From JAIVJG01 sp964236735 (lineage in GTDB: Bacteria; Acidobacteriota; Blastocatellia; Pyrinomonadales; Pyrinomonadaceae): 64,000 bases of DNA. Shown one piece after another: positions 22,662 to 31,552 of this stretch. The DNA is taken from positions 62,001 to 126,000 of the forward strand of contig CAXSFM010000001.1 of assembly GCA_964236735.1 (NCBI GenBank), written 5' to 3'. Made by a program: the position numbers and the translations under genes. The first letter of the stretch is position 1; every line of letters starts with the position of its first letter. The notes under the pieces were generated by a model that was not told the origin of the DNA, did no database searches, and saw only the letters and a program-made list of their open reading frames with translations.

Positions 22662-23780
22662 ATGGCTCAGGTCAGGCGCATCGGAGTGTTGACGGGCGGA
22701 GGCGATGCGCCCGGACTCAATCCCGCTATTAAGAGTTTGGTCTATCGCGCGTCGGATCACGGCATCAAAGTTTCCGGCCTCTACGATGGCTGGCGCGGAC
22801 TGCTCAATCCTCTGCCCGAAACGCTCGCGCTCGACCGCGCCAAAGTCCGTCGCTGGGATCGAGACGGCGGAACCAACCTCGGCTCTTCACGCACCAATCC
22901 TTTCAAGAGCATCGCGGAAGACGGCACGTGCGTTGACCGTTCGCCCGAAGTTTTCGAGAACATTCGCCAACTCGGACTCGACGCTATCGTCGCGTGCGGC
23001 GGAGAAGATACGCTCGGCGTCGCGGCGCGCTTGTCTGAACAGGGCGTCAACGTCGTCGGCATCCCCAAGACGATTGACAAAGACCTCGCCGGCACGGATT
23101 ACACGCTCGGCTTCGACACCGCGCTGAGGAACGTCACAGAAATTATCGAACGCTCGCGCACGCCCGCCGGCTCGCACGGCTGGGTGCAGGTCATCGAAGT
23201 GATGGGGCGACACGCCGGTCATCTCGCGCTCTGGTCGGGCGTGGCGGGCGGCGCGCACTTGATACTCATTCCCGAACATCCTTTCCGTTACGAGCGCGTC
23301 TTTCACCTTTTGCAGGAGCGGCTCGGCGACACACATGCCAGCCCGCGCGACCCTCTGCACCCGCGCTATTCCGTGATTGTCGTCTCCGAAGGCGCTTATG
23401 CGGAAGACGGCGCGCTCGTCACGATTGACGAGCAGCAGGACGCTTTCGGCCACGCGCGGCTCGGCGGCATCGGCGAAGTGCTCGCGCGCCGCATCATGTC
23501 AGAGACGCCTTACGAGGCGCGCTCCGCCATGCTCGGACACCCGCAACGCGGCGGCGAGCCTTCGCCCGTTGATCGCATCATGGGCGCGCTCTACGGCGCG
23601 CGCGCGGCGGATGCGGTCGCGCAAGGCGAGTTCGGCAAAATGGTTTCGGCGCGTGGCATCGCGCCCGCCTGCGACCTCTCGCTCGTGGATATTTCAACCG
23701 TGCTCGGCAAGCTCAATACAGTGGATGTCGCGCGCCACTACGACACGCAGCGTTATCATTTGAAAGACATCGGAATGTAG
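22662..23780 (+). CDS. pfp: Phosphofructokinase, PPi-dependent type predicted
   Basis: A 372-residue phosphofructokinase. The N-terminal GGGDAPGLNPAI motif is at 12-23. Two positions that separate ATP from pyrophosphate enzymes both look PPi-type: ACGGEDTLG has Asp (D116) where ATP enzymes have Gly, and GIPKTIDKD has Lys (K136) where ATP enzymes have Gly. The substrate motifs MGRHAGHLAL and LGHPQRGGEPSPVDR are present. It would phosphorylate fructose 6-phosphate reversibly in glycolysis. GGEDT for GGDDT and DKD for DND are small departures from the usual consensus. The gene stands alone. Confidence 0.88.
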   Translation: MAQVRRIGVLTGGGDAPGLNPAIKSLVYRASDHGIKVSGLYDGWRGLLNPLPETLALDRAKVRRWDRDGGTNLGSSRTNPFKSIAEDGTCVDRSPEVFENIRQLGLDAIVACGGEDTLGVAARLSEQGVNVVGIPKTIDKDLAGTDYTLGFDTALRNVTEIIERSRTPAGSHGWVQVIEVMGRHAGHLALWSGVAGGAHLILIPEHPFRYERVFHLLQERLGDTHASPRDPLHPRYSVIVVSEGAYAEDGALVTIDEQQDAFGHARLGGIGEVLARRIMSETPYEARSAMLGHPQRGGEPSPVDRIMGALYGARAADAVAQGEFGKMVSARGIAPACDLSLVDISTVLGKLNTVDVARHYDTQRYHLKDIGM

Positions 23781-24002
23781 AGAGAATGTGGAGTTTCCGC
23801 TGACCTGTGTCGAAGATTTTCTCAGGTGAAATGCAACGAAGCGCGATTGAATTGAAATCATTGCACAGCATCTCTGCGATGATGAGCGCGATAACTGACC
23901 TTACGCTTGACGCCCTCTCCGGTGACATGCTAGGTTTCCGGCTAGTTCAATTCGATAATTTTTGCGACCCGAATTCGCCTCTCAAGCGCAGGAGAAAAGT
24001 GT

Positions 24003-25121
24003 GTGACCGCGCCAACTTTGAAGCAGACTCCGCTCAACGCCCTGCACCGCCGCGCGGGCGGGCGGATGGTTGATTTTGGCGGGTGGGATATGCCCGTGCA
24101 ATACCCGCTCGGAACGGTCGAAGAGCATCTGCGGACGCGCACGCACGCCGGCCTCTTCGACGTTTCCCACATGGGCGAGATCGAAGTTCTCGGCGCGGAC
24201 GCCATTCCTTTCGTCAATCGTCTGTGCTCGAACGATGTGACGAAACTCGTTGATGGTCAGGCGCACTACTCCGCGCTGACGACGCCGCAGGGCACAGTCA
24301 TTGACGACCTTCTCGTCTATCGCTTCGGCCCCGAATATCTCCTGCTCGTCGTCAACGCCTCGACGACGGAGAAAGACTGGGATTGGATAAATTCTTTTCA
24401 TCAGGGCGAGGACGTGCGGCTCACCAATCGCAGCGCGGACTATTGCCAGATCGCGCTGCAAGGCCCCGATGCGCTCGGCATCCTGCAACAACTAACTTCG
24501 ACGCCGCTCGAAGAAATCAAGTACTACCATTTTCGCGAGGGCGACGTTGACGGCATTCCTTCAATCATCTCGCGCACGGGTTACACGGGCGAGGACGGTT
24601 TTGAAGTTTATGCCGCCGCGAATCAGTCGGAGCATCTGTGGGATAAGATGCTCGAAATCGGCAAATACGGGACGCCTGATGGCGTCACGCCCTGTGGTCT
24701 GGCGGCGCGCAATACGCTGAGACTCGAATCGGCGATGGCTCTGTACGGACATGAGATTGACGAGACGACGACGTTGCTCGAAGCCAATCTCGGCTGGATT
24801 ACAAAATTGAATAAGGGCGACTTTACGGGACGCGACGCGCTCATCAAACAGAAAGAAGAGGGCGTCAGGCGCAAGCTCGTCGGCTTCGAGATCATGGAGC
24901 GAGGCATCGCACGCGACGGTCAGGATGTGTACGTCGCTGATGAGAAAGTCGGGCAAGTCACGTCCGGCAGCCCCGCGCCGTACTTGAAGAAAAACATCGG
25001 CCTCGCTTACGTGCCCGTCGAACTCGCAGGCACAGGGCAGGAAATACAGATTGACGTGCGCGGACGCAAAGTCGGCGCGCAGATCGTCGCCACGCCTTTT
25101 TACAAGCGCGAGAAGAAATAA
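24003..25121 (+). CDS. gcvT: Aminomethyltransferase (glycine cleavage T protein)
   Basis: A 372-residue T protein of the glycine cleavage system. It takes the aminomethyl group from lipoyl-H protein to tetrahydrofolate, releasing ammonia. It shows GGRMVDFGGWDMPVQY, HAGLFDVSHMGEI, the folate/substrate region ALQGPDA, the conserved TGYTGEDGFEVY and the C-terminal VTSGSPAPYLKKNIGLAYV. The start is GTG 24003 with AGGAG about 10 bases upstream. It is the first gene of a gcvT-gcvH-gcvPA-gcvPB run. I looked for a glycine riboswitch in the 222 bp upstream and found none. Confidence 0.95.
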   Translation: MTAPTLKQTPLNALHRRAGGRMVDFGGWDMPVQYPLGTVEEHLRTRTHAGLFDVSHMGEIEVLGADAIPFVNRLCSNDVTKLVDGQAHYSALTTPQGTVIDDLLVYRFGPEYLLLVVNASTTEKDWDWINSFHQGEDVRLTNRSADYCQIALQGPDALGILQQLTSTPLEEIKYYHFREGDVDGIPSIISRTGYTGEDGFEVYAAANQSEHLWDKMLEIGKYGTPDGVTPCGLAARNTLRLESAMALYGHEIDETTTLLEANLGWITKLNKGDFTGRDALIKQKEEGVRRKLVGFEIMERGIARDGQDVYVADEKVGQVTSGSPAPYLKKNIGLAYVPVELAGTGQEIQIDVRGRKVGAQIVATPFYKREKK

Positions 25122-25174
25122 GTTTCATCGCTTTTGAATTTAATTGTTGATTGCCGCACGCCTCTGGAGGATTC

Positions 25175-25567
25175 ATGTCAAACGTTCCCGATAATCTGCA
25201 CTACAGCAAAGATCACGAGTGGCTCAAGGTCGAGGGCGACACGGCCACCGTCGGCATCACGGATCACGCGCAGCACTCGCTCGGCGACGTGGTCTATGTC
25301 GAGTTGCCGAAGGTCGGCGAGAAATTCGCGGCGCATGAAGTGTTCGGCTCGGTCGAATCCGTCAAGGCTGTCTCGGAGCTTTTCATTCCTGTCGGCGGTG
25401 AAGTCGTCGCCGTCAACGAGTCTCTCAATGATGAGCCGGAGAAAGTCAACGCAGACCCTTACGAGGGCGCGTGGATGATTCGCGTCAAGCTCGACAAAGC
25501 GGGAGAAGTTGACAGCCTGCTCGCCGCCGCCGAGTACGAAGACTTCCTCAAAACGGAAACGGAGTAA
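25175..25567 (+). CDS. gcvH: Glycine cleavage H protein
   Basis: A 130-residue lipoyl carrier protein. The lipoylated lysine is K64 in VESVKAVSEL, and the rest follows the H-protein fold (YSKDHEWLKVEG...VGITDHAQHSLGDVVYVELP). ATG 25175 has TGGAGG about 8 bases upstream. It shuttles the aminomethyl group between P and T proteins. It lies 53 bp after gcvT and 9 bp before gcvPA, so it is in the same operon. Confidence 0.96.
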   Translation: MSNVPDNLHYSKDHEWLKVEGDTATVGITDHAQHSLGDVVYVELPKVGEKFAAHEVFGSVESVKAVSELFIPVGGEVVAVNESLNDEPEKVNADPYEGAWMIRVKLDKAGEVDSLLAAAEYEDFLKTETE

Positions 25568-25576
25568 GAGAAGCAA

Positions 25577-26920
25577 GTGCGTTACATCCCGAACTCGCCG
25601 GAGGAACGGCAGGAGATGCTTCAAGGGCTGGGACTCGGCTCGATGGAAGAACTCTTCGACTCGATTCCATCCGACATCATCCTGCGCGAGCCGCTCAACA
25701 CGCCCGCCGCACTCTCCGAAATTGAACTGCTCGCGCGCTTCGATGCAATGGCGGCGCGCAATGCGGCGGCGCGTCGCCCCAGTTTTCTCGGCGCGGGCGC
25801 GTATTCGCACTACGCCCCCACCATCGTTGACAGTCTGCTTCAACGCTCCGAATTTTTCACCGCCTACACGCCTTATCAACCCGAAATTTCGCAGGGCACA
25901 TTGCAAGCCATCTTCGAGTTTCAGACGCTCGTCTGCCAACTGACCGGCATGGACGTGGCGAACGCTTCGATGTACGACGGCTCGACGGGAATGGCCGAAG
26001 CCGTCCTGATGGCCGAGCGCGTCACGCGCCGCAAACGTGTCCTCGTCTCCGACGCCGTGCATCCCGAATACATGCACGTCACGGAAACTTACGTCGCGCA
26101 CGCCGGCATCGAACTCGGTCGCGTGGCTTTCGACGAAGCGACGGGACGCACGTTGCTCGACGATGAAACCGCGATTGATAACAGCGTCGCCGCCGTCGTC
26201 GTTCAGTCGCCGAACTTTTTCGGTTGCGTGGAAGACATCAAAGCGCTCTCGGAAAAGGTTCACGCGGCGGGCGCGCTGCTAGTTGTCGTCGTCACGGAAA
26301 GCATGTCGCTCGGACTGCTTCGCGCTCCCGGCTCGTGCGGCGCGGACATCGTGGTCGCCGAAGGCCAGTCGTTCGGCGTGCCACTCTCTTTTGGGGGCCC
26401 GTATGTCGGACTCTTCGCCACGCGCGAGCAGTACGCGCGCCAGCTTCCCGGCAGGCTCGTCGGCGTCGCTTACGACAAGCAGGGACGGCGCGGCTTCGTG
26501 CTCACGCTCGCCACGCGCGAGCAGCACATCCGGCGCGAGAAGGCGACTTCCAACATCTGCACCAACGAAGGACTGATCGCGCTCGCCGCGACGATTTACA
26601 TGACGACGATGGGCAGGCGCGGGCTTCAGGATGTGGCGATGCAGTGCGCGCAAAAAGCCGCATACGCGCGCCGTCAAATCGCCGTCCTTGAAGGTTTCTC
26701 GATTCCCTACTCCGCGCACAGCTTCAACGAATTCGTCGTCCGCGCGCCCGTCGCCGCCGACGGCTTGCTGCGCGCTCTCGCTGCCGAACACAACATCACC
26801 GGCGGACTCGCGCTCTCGCGCTATTTCCCCGAACGCCCTAACGATTTCCTCGTCTGCGTGACCGAGACAAATCCGCGCAGCGAGATTGACGCGCTCGTCG
26901 CGGGACTAAGAGAACGCTGA
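25577..26920 (+). CDS. gcvPA: Glycine dehydrogenase (decarboxylating) subunit 1
   Basis: A 447-residue N-terminal half of the split P protein. Typical features are the start MRYIPNSPEE, SFLGAGAYSHYAP, YTPYQPEISQGTLQAIFEFQT and SNICTNEGLIALAATIYM. This subunit has the type I PLP-enzyme fold but lacks the PLP lysine, which is on subunit 2. The start is GTG 25577. It pairs with gcvPB to decarboxylate glycine and load the H protein. A 28-bp perfect hairpin separates it from gcvPB. Confidence 0.95.
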   Translation: MRYIPNSPEERQEMLQGLGLGSMEELFDSIPSDIILREPLNTPAALSEIELLARFDAMAARNAAARRPSFLGAGAYSHYAPTIVDSLLQRSEFFTAYTPYQPEISQGTLQAIFEFQTLVCQLTGMDVANASMYDGSTGMAEAVLMAERVTRRKRVLVSDAVHPEYMHVTETYVAHAGIELGRVAFDEATGRTLLDDETAIDNSVAAVVVQSPNFFGCVEDIKALSEKVHAAGALLVVVVTESMSLGLLRAPGSCGADIVVAEGQSFGVPLSFGGPYVGLFATREQYARQLPGRLVGVAYDKQGRRGFVLTLATREQHIRREKATSNICTNEGLIALAATIYMTTMGRRGLQDVAMQCAQKAAYARRQIAVLEGFSIPYSAHSFNEFVVRAPVAADGLLRALAAEHNITGGLALSRYFPERPNDFLVCVTETNPRSEIDALVAGLRER

Positions 26921-26921
26921 G

Positions 26922-26993
26922 TCAGTACCGCGAGCGGTAGCGAGCGGGTCTGCACAGTTAGCACAACCCGCTCGCTACCGCTCGCGGTACTGA
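26922..26993. repeat. 28-bp perfect inverted repeat between gcvPA and gcvPB
   Basis: 26922-26949 pairs perfectly with 26966-26993 around a 16-nt loop. The arms contain GTACCGCGAGCGGTAGCGAG. There is no T-run, so it is not a simple terminator. It may be a REP-like repeat or an mRNA-stability or processing structure inside the gcv operon. Confidence 0.85.
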
Positions 26994-27020
26994 TAAGACG
27001 CTTGTACACATCATCGAACT

Positions 27021-28541
27021 ATGCTGAAAGCCACGCCGCACATTACACAAAACGAGGCGCTCATCTTCGAGCGTTCGCAGACGGGCAGAAGGGGTTATAT
27101 GCTGCCCGCGCTCGACGTTGATGAAACCGCGCTCGACGAGCTTCTGCCCGCCGAATTGCGACGCGACGACGACCTCGCGGGCGTGCCGGAGTTGAGCGAA
27201 GTTGATGTCGTTCGGCACTTCACGCGCATCTCGACGTGGAACTACAACATAGACCTCGGCATGTACCCGCTCGGTTCATGCACGATGAAATATAACTCGC
27301 GCCTCAACGAAAAAGTGGCGCGCATTCACGGCTTCGCCAATCTCCACCCGCTCGCTTCGGAAGAGGACGCGCAGGGCGCGCTCGAAGTGATGCACGAGTT
27401 GCAGCAGCATCTCTCGGAGATAACGGGTCTCTCCGGCATCTCTCTGCAACCGGCGGCGGGCGCGCACGGCGAGATGACGGGCGTGATGATGATTCGCGCC
27501 TTCCTCGACGCGCGCGACGGCGTCGGCGAAAACGATCAGCCGCGCCGCAACGTGATGCTCATCCCCGACTCGGCGCACGGTACGAACCCCGCTTCGGCGC
27601 ATCTCTCCGGCTTCACCGTCAAAACGATTCGCTCGACGGCGGAAGGCTTGACCGACCTGTCGCACCTGCGCGAATTGTGCGCGTCGGGCGATGTGGCGGG
27701 ACTAATGCTGACGAATCCGAACACCGTCGGCATCTTCGAGCGCAACATCAAAGAAATTTGCCGGATCATCCACGACGCGGGCGGCCTCGTTTACATGGAC
27801 GGCGCGAACATGAACGCGCTCGTCGGCGTCGCGCGTCCCGGTGACATGGGCGTGGACGTGATTCATCTCAATCTCCATAAAACTTTTTCGACTCCGCACG
27901 GCGGCGGCGGCCCCGGCTCCGGCCCTTGCTGTTGCACCTCGCAGCTTGAGCCGTTTTTGCCCGTCCCGCGTGTCGTCCGCGACGGCGAAACTTTTAGTCT
28001 CGACGACAAACGTCCGCAGAGCATCGGTCGCGTCAAAGCATTCTTCGGAAACTTCGGGATGCACCTGCGCGCGCTGTCTTACATTCTGACGCACGGCAAC
28101 ACGGGTTTGCGCGAAGCGACGGAGGCCGCCGTCCTGAACGCGCGCTACATCGCGCACGGCCTGGCCGACACGTTTGACAAGCCATTCGATTCGCCGCCGA
28201 TGCACGAAGTCCTCTTCACGGACAAACGCCAGTCGCGCAAAGGCGTCCACACGCTCGACATCGCGAAGCGTCTGATTGATTACGGCTTTCACCCGATGAC
28301 GATTTACTTCCCGCTCATCGTGCAGGGCGCGATGCTGATTGAGCCGACCGAGTCCGTCGGGCGACAGGAGTTGCAGCAGTTCATAGACGCGATGAAAGAA
28401 ATCGCGCGCGAGTCGCTGGAAGAACCCGAAACGGTCTTGAACGCGCCGCACTCCACGCGCATCGGTCGCCTCGACGAAGCCGCCGCCGCGCGCAAGCCCA
28501 CGCTCCGTTGGAGACCGGAAGAGAAAGCCGCCAACGCCTGA
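27021..28541 (+). CDS. gcvPB: Glycine dehydrogenase (decarboxylating) subunit 2
   Basis: A 506-residue C-terminal half of the P protein. It carries the PLP-binding lysine in VIHLNLHKTFSTPHGGGGPG and conserved blocks YPLGSCTMKYN, LQPAAGAHGE, DSAHGTNPASA, LTNPNTVGIFE and VYMDGANMNALVG. The start is ATG 27021. With gcvPA it forms the PLP glycine decarboxylase. A serine hydroxymethyltransferase or lipoamide dehydrogenase is not encoded nearby. Confidence 0.96.
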   Translation: MLKATPHITQNEALIFERSQTGRRGYMLPALDVDETALDELLPAELRRDDDLAGVPELSEVDVVRHFTRISTWNYNIDLGMYPLGSCTMKYNSRLNEKVARIHGFANLHPLASEEDAQGALEVMHELQQHLSEITGLSGISLQPAAGAHGEMTGVMMIRAFLDARDGVGENDQPRRNVMLIPDSAHGTNPASAHLSGFTVKTIRSTAEGLTDLSHLRELCASGDVAGLMLTNPNTVGIFERNIKEICRIIHDAGGLVYMDGANMNALVGVARPGDMGVDVIHLNLHKTFSTPHGGGGPGSGPCCCTSQLEPFLPVPRVVRDGETFSLDDKRPQSIGRVKAFFGNFGMHLRALSYILTHGNTGLREATEAAVLNARYIAHGLADTFDKPFDSPPMHEVLFTDKRQSRKGVHTLDIAKRLIDYGFHPMTIYFPLIVQGAMLIEPTESVGRQELQQFIDAMKEIARESLEEPETVLNAPHSTRIGRLDEAAAARKPTLRWRPEEKAANA

Positions 28542-28570
28542 CTTCCTGACGGAGGATGTTATCGCCGCCG

Positions 28571-29560
28571 ATGGAAATCGCAGACTTCATGACAGTCTTG
28601 CTGCTGGCGATGATCGTCGCTTTGTTTTGGGCGATCATTCCCGGTTTGATTGCCGGCTGGATACTGCGCGAAGGTGGGAGAAGTTTTGGCTGGGGTTGCG
28701 CTCTGGGCGTGCTGTGCGGGCCGTTAGGAGTGTTGGCTGCGTTGTTGATTGTGAGCCTCAGTAGTCGAGGCGCGCGACAGGCAATAGCTCATACATCGTC
28801 TTCTACAAACACACAAACTCCCTGCAGCTATTATGAGTTGCCTTTGCTCGGTCGCCTGCACGTCTCGACGGTGGGCGCGCTGGCGGGAGTCGCCACTTTC
28901 GCGTGCGTGTGGGTCATCGGCGGTCTGGCTTTCGAGTTGTACAGGTTGGAAATCAACAAGCAGGACGAGGCCGACCGCGTCATCAACTCTCCCACCTCGC
29001 ATCAACCACAGACTTCGTCTGACAACAACACAAACCAGCGTTCACTGCCACAAGCAGCCCCGACCGAGAGCATCAGCGTGGCAGGCGAAACGCTCGCCTC
29101 CGGGCGTCCAACAACTTTCGCAGATTTGGCGTCGCGCTCAACACGTCCGGCGCAGACTTCCATCAATGCCGGCCTTCCGTCCGCGATGTCTGAAGAAGCC
29201 AGACCTGTTCCGAACGCCGGGACATCCGTCAACGCAGATACAAGATTGACGGGCGCAGCCAATCAATCGCCGGAAGTTTTGAAATCGGCCAATCCGCAAA
29301 ACATCAGACCCGCGCAGCAAGCACGTGATGGGATAATCTCCGAAGTAACTCAGAGCCTCGGCGCGCAAGGCTACAGAGTCCACGCAGCCATCAGCGGCGA
29401 CGCACAAACCGCGACGCTCTCATTATCATCCGCCGGGCTGACGAGAGCAGCCGGCAACAGTCTGCTCGGCAACACACGACTGCGCGCCGCGATGCGTGCT
29501 GCCGGAATCCGCATCGTCGTCATCATCAACGGTCAGGAAAGTTGGACGTATATGCTTTAG
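28571..29560 (+). CDS. Membrane protein of unknown function
   Basis: About 329 residues. Hydrophobic segments lie near 1-35 (MTVLLLAMIVALFWAIIPGL), 40-65 and 95-120 (AGVATFACVWVIGGLAFEL). After that comes a long Ser/Thr/Pro/Gln-rich extracytoplasmic stretch and a small C-terminal alpha-beta domain ending GIRIVVIINGQESWTYML. I recognise no family. GGAGG at 28551 serves ATG 28571 at a long spacing; an ATG at 28556 directly abuts it. It is 29 bp after gcvPB but unlikely to be part of glycine cleavage. Confidence 0.7.
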   Translation: MEIADFMTVLLLAMIVALFWAIIPGLIAGWILREGGRSFGWGCALGVLCGPLGVLAALLIVSLSSRGARQAIAHTSSSTNTQTPCSYYELPLLGRLHVSTVGALAGVATFACVWVIGGLAFELYRLEINKQDEADRVINSPTSHQPQTSSDNNTNQRSLPQAAPTESISVAGETLASGRPTTFADLASRSTRPAQTSINAGLPSAMSEEARPVPNAGTSVNADTRLTGAANQSPEVLKSANPQNIRPAQQARDGIISEVTQSLGAQGYRVHAAISGDAQTATLSLSSAGLTRAAGNSLLGNTRLRAAMRAAGIRIVVIINGQESWTYML

Positions 29561-29684
29561 ACGGCGACGACACCGGTCAGTTTATAGATTCCGCTCTCGA
29601 CAGCGCCCCTTGGCGCATCTTCGTTGACATCACTTGAGCCGCACGCGCTTTGATGTCTGACGCTTTCACAGACATAATACCTGT

Positions 29685-30131
29685 ATGGCAATTCACGAGT
29701 CGGAAGAGCTTGATGGCTTTGAATCCGAACCAAAAATCGCGGCGCGTACAGTGCTGGTGGTGGACGACATCAGCGATAACGTAATTTTGATTAGCCTCGC
29801 GGTTCAGGACATGGGCTATCGCGTGCTGACGGCAACTAACGGCGAAGAAGCGTTCTCGGTAGCGAAACTGGCGCTCCCCGACCTCATCCTGATGGACATC
29901 GCCATGCCGCAGCATGATGGGCTGGCAGCGACACGCGCCATCCGCGCGCGCGAAGAATTACAAGACGTTCCGATCATCGCGCTCACGGCTTTCGACACTG
30001 ACGGCTTCAGGCAAGCGGCCTTCGACGCTGGTTTCAACGGTTACATCACCAAGCCCGTGGATTTCCCGCGACTCAAAAAATTGATGGAGATGCTGCTTAA
30101 CAAAGATACTGAATCTCCTTCATCCAACTAA
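29685..30131 (+). CDS. CheY-like response regulator (single receiver domain)
   Basis: A 148-residue stand-alone receiver. The acidic pair D27-D28 (LVVDDI), phosphoacceptor D71 (LILMDIAMPQHDG), conserved Thr in IIALTAF and Lys in GYITKPVD are all present. There is no output domain, so it acts by protein contact, for example as a phosphorelay or DivK-like regulator. No kinase is adjacent. It converges with the oxidoreductase gene 13 bp downstream. Confidence 0.9.
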   Translation: MAIHESEELDGFESEPKIAARTVLVVDDISDNVILISLAVQDMGYRVLTATNGEEAFSVAKLALPDLILMDIAMPQHDGLAATRAIRAREELQDVPIIALTAFDTDGFRQAAFDAGFNGYITKPVDFPRLKKLMEMLLNKDTESPSSN

Positions 30132-30144
30132 ACTCAAACCTGCT

Positions 30145-31320
30145 TCACAACATAGACGGCTCGGACAGCAAGCGGCCTTCCGAGAATCTTTCCGGCGCGA
30201 GCGTTGACACGTCGAGCGTGTGCGAGTGTCCGTCAACAATCATCTCCGAGATGGCGCGTCCGGTGGCGGGCGAGTGCATGACGCCGTGACCGCTAAAGCC
30301 GTTCGCGAGATACAGCCCCGTGATGCCCTGCGCTTGCCCGATAATCGCATGGCCATCCGGCGTCATCTCGTAGAGGCCAGCGCGCGAACGCCCCAACTCG
30401 ACTTCCACACCTGCCAGACACGGCACGCGCCCGCGCGCCCTCTGTAAAATTTTCGGGACGAAGCCAGCGTCGAAATCTTCCTTAAAACCGAACGTCTCTT
30501 CATTGTCCGGCCACGCCAGCAACAGTCCCGCGCTCCCGTCTTCGCGCTGGTCGCGCCGGAAGTGGAAGCCGTCGGACATATCAATCACCATCGGCAACTT
30601 TTCGTGAAAGCCCTCAAGCGGCTCGGTCGCGACGAGTTGGCGACGCAGGGGCACGACCGGAATTTTCACTCCCGCCAGCCGCGCGATTTCCGCCGCCCAC
30701 GCTCCCGCCGCGTTAACCACCACGCGCGTCGCCACATGCCCGCGCGTCGTGAGAACTCCGGCTACCTGCCCGCGCTCGACTTCGATGCCGCCCACGCCTG
30801 TCTCCGTCCAGAGTCTTACGCCCATTTCGCGCGCACGCGACATGAAGCCGCGCGTGACGGCGAGCGGGTCAATCAATCCATCTGTCCCGCAGAAACTTCC
30901 TCCCAACACATCGTCCGCACGTAGTTGCGGAACTGCCGCCGAGACATCCGCTGCCGTCAACGTCTCGACGTTCATCAATCCTTCAGCCTCTTGCAGCACG
31001 CGATTGCGTCGCAGTTGCGCGAGATGCGCCTCACACGTCGCGACGAACAAATAGCCGTTCGGCTGATAGCCGCAAGACTGTCCCGTCGCTTCCTCAAAGC
31101 GCGAGAAGAAATCAATCGAAGCGCGCGACATCCTGATGTTGATGGCCGTCGCGAACTGCGCGCGCACGCCGCCTGTCGCACGCCCCGTCGAGCCGAGTCC
31201 CAACCGCGCGCCGCGCTCGACGACAAGCACGTTCCTGCAACCGGCCTCCGCGAGATGATAAGCCACGCTCGCGCCGACGACTCCGCCGCCAATCACGACC
31301 ACGTCCGCTGTTTCCGTCAT
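30145..31320 (-). CDS. FAD-dependent oxidoreductase (DAO/sarcosine oxidase-like)
   Basis: A 391-residue member of the D-amino-acid oxidase superfamily. The dinucleotide-binding motif VVVIGGGVVGASVAYHLAE is at the N-terminus with GLGSTGRATGGVRAQF after it, VVNAAGAWAAEIA is in the middle, and the C-terminal GLYLANGFSGHGVMHSPATG closes the FAD site. This pattern is shared by sarcosine oxidase beta and glycine/D-amino-acid oxidases; the real substrate is not known. ATG 31320 is chosen since the FAD motif begins five residues later. Confidence 0.88.
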   Translation of the reverse strand: MTETADVVVIGGGVVGASVAYHLAEAGCRNVLVVERGARLGLGSTGRATGGVRAQFATAINIRMSRASIDFFSRFEEATGQSCGYQPNGYLFVATCEAHLAQLRRNRVLQEAEGLMNVETLTAADVSAAVPQLRADDVLGGSFCGTDGLIDPLAVTRGFMSRAREMGVRLWTETGVGGIEVERGQVAGVLTTRGHVATRVVVNAAGAWAAEIARLAGVKIPVVPLRRQLVATEPLEGFHEKLPMVIDMSDGFHFRRDQREDGSAGLLLAWPDNEETFGFKEDFDAGFVPKILQRARGRVPCLAGVEVELGRSRAGLYEMTPDGHAIIGQAQGITGLYLANGFSGHGVMHSPATGRAISEMIVDGHSHTLDVSTLAPERFSEGRLLSEPSML

Positions 31321-31552
31321 CGCATCAACACTCCGCCGCACTGAAAATTTTATTCAACCATTCTTCCCCATTCCCTTTATCAAGCGCGCGCGCTTCTGCT
31401 ATAACCATTTCATCTTTCAAAGTGTCATTCGACATTAGAACATCAATGTCACGTAGATCACTGGCATTTTACTGTGCCTTAGATTTCACGTCGCTCAACT
31501 TCAGGCCGTTGAGGAATGACGGCGTTTATTTCATCAGGACACTTCTCTCGAT

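Noticed and set aside
23781..24002. Possible glycine riboswitch upstream of gcvT
   Set aside because: I looked for the conserved aptamer cores and found none in the 222-bp gap.
30145..31320. FAD oxidoreductase as part of the glycine cleavage system
   Set aside because: It is on the other strand, separated by two unrelated genes, and its motifs only place it in the broad DAO family.
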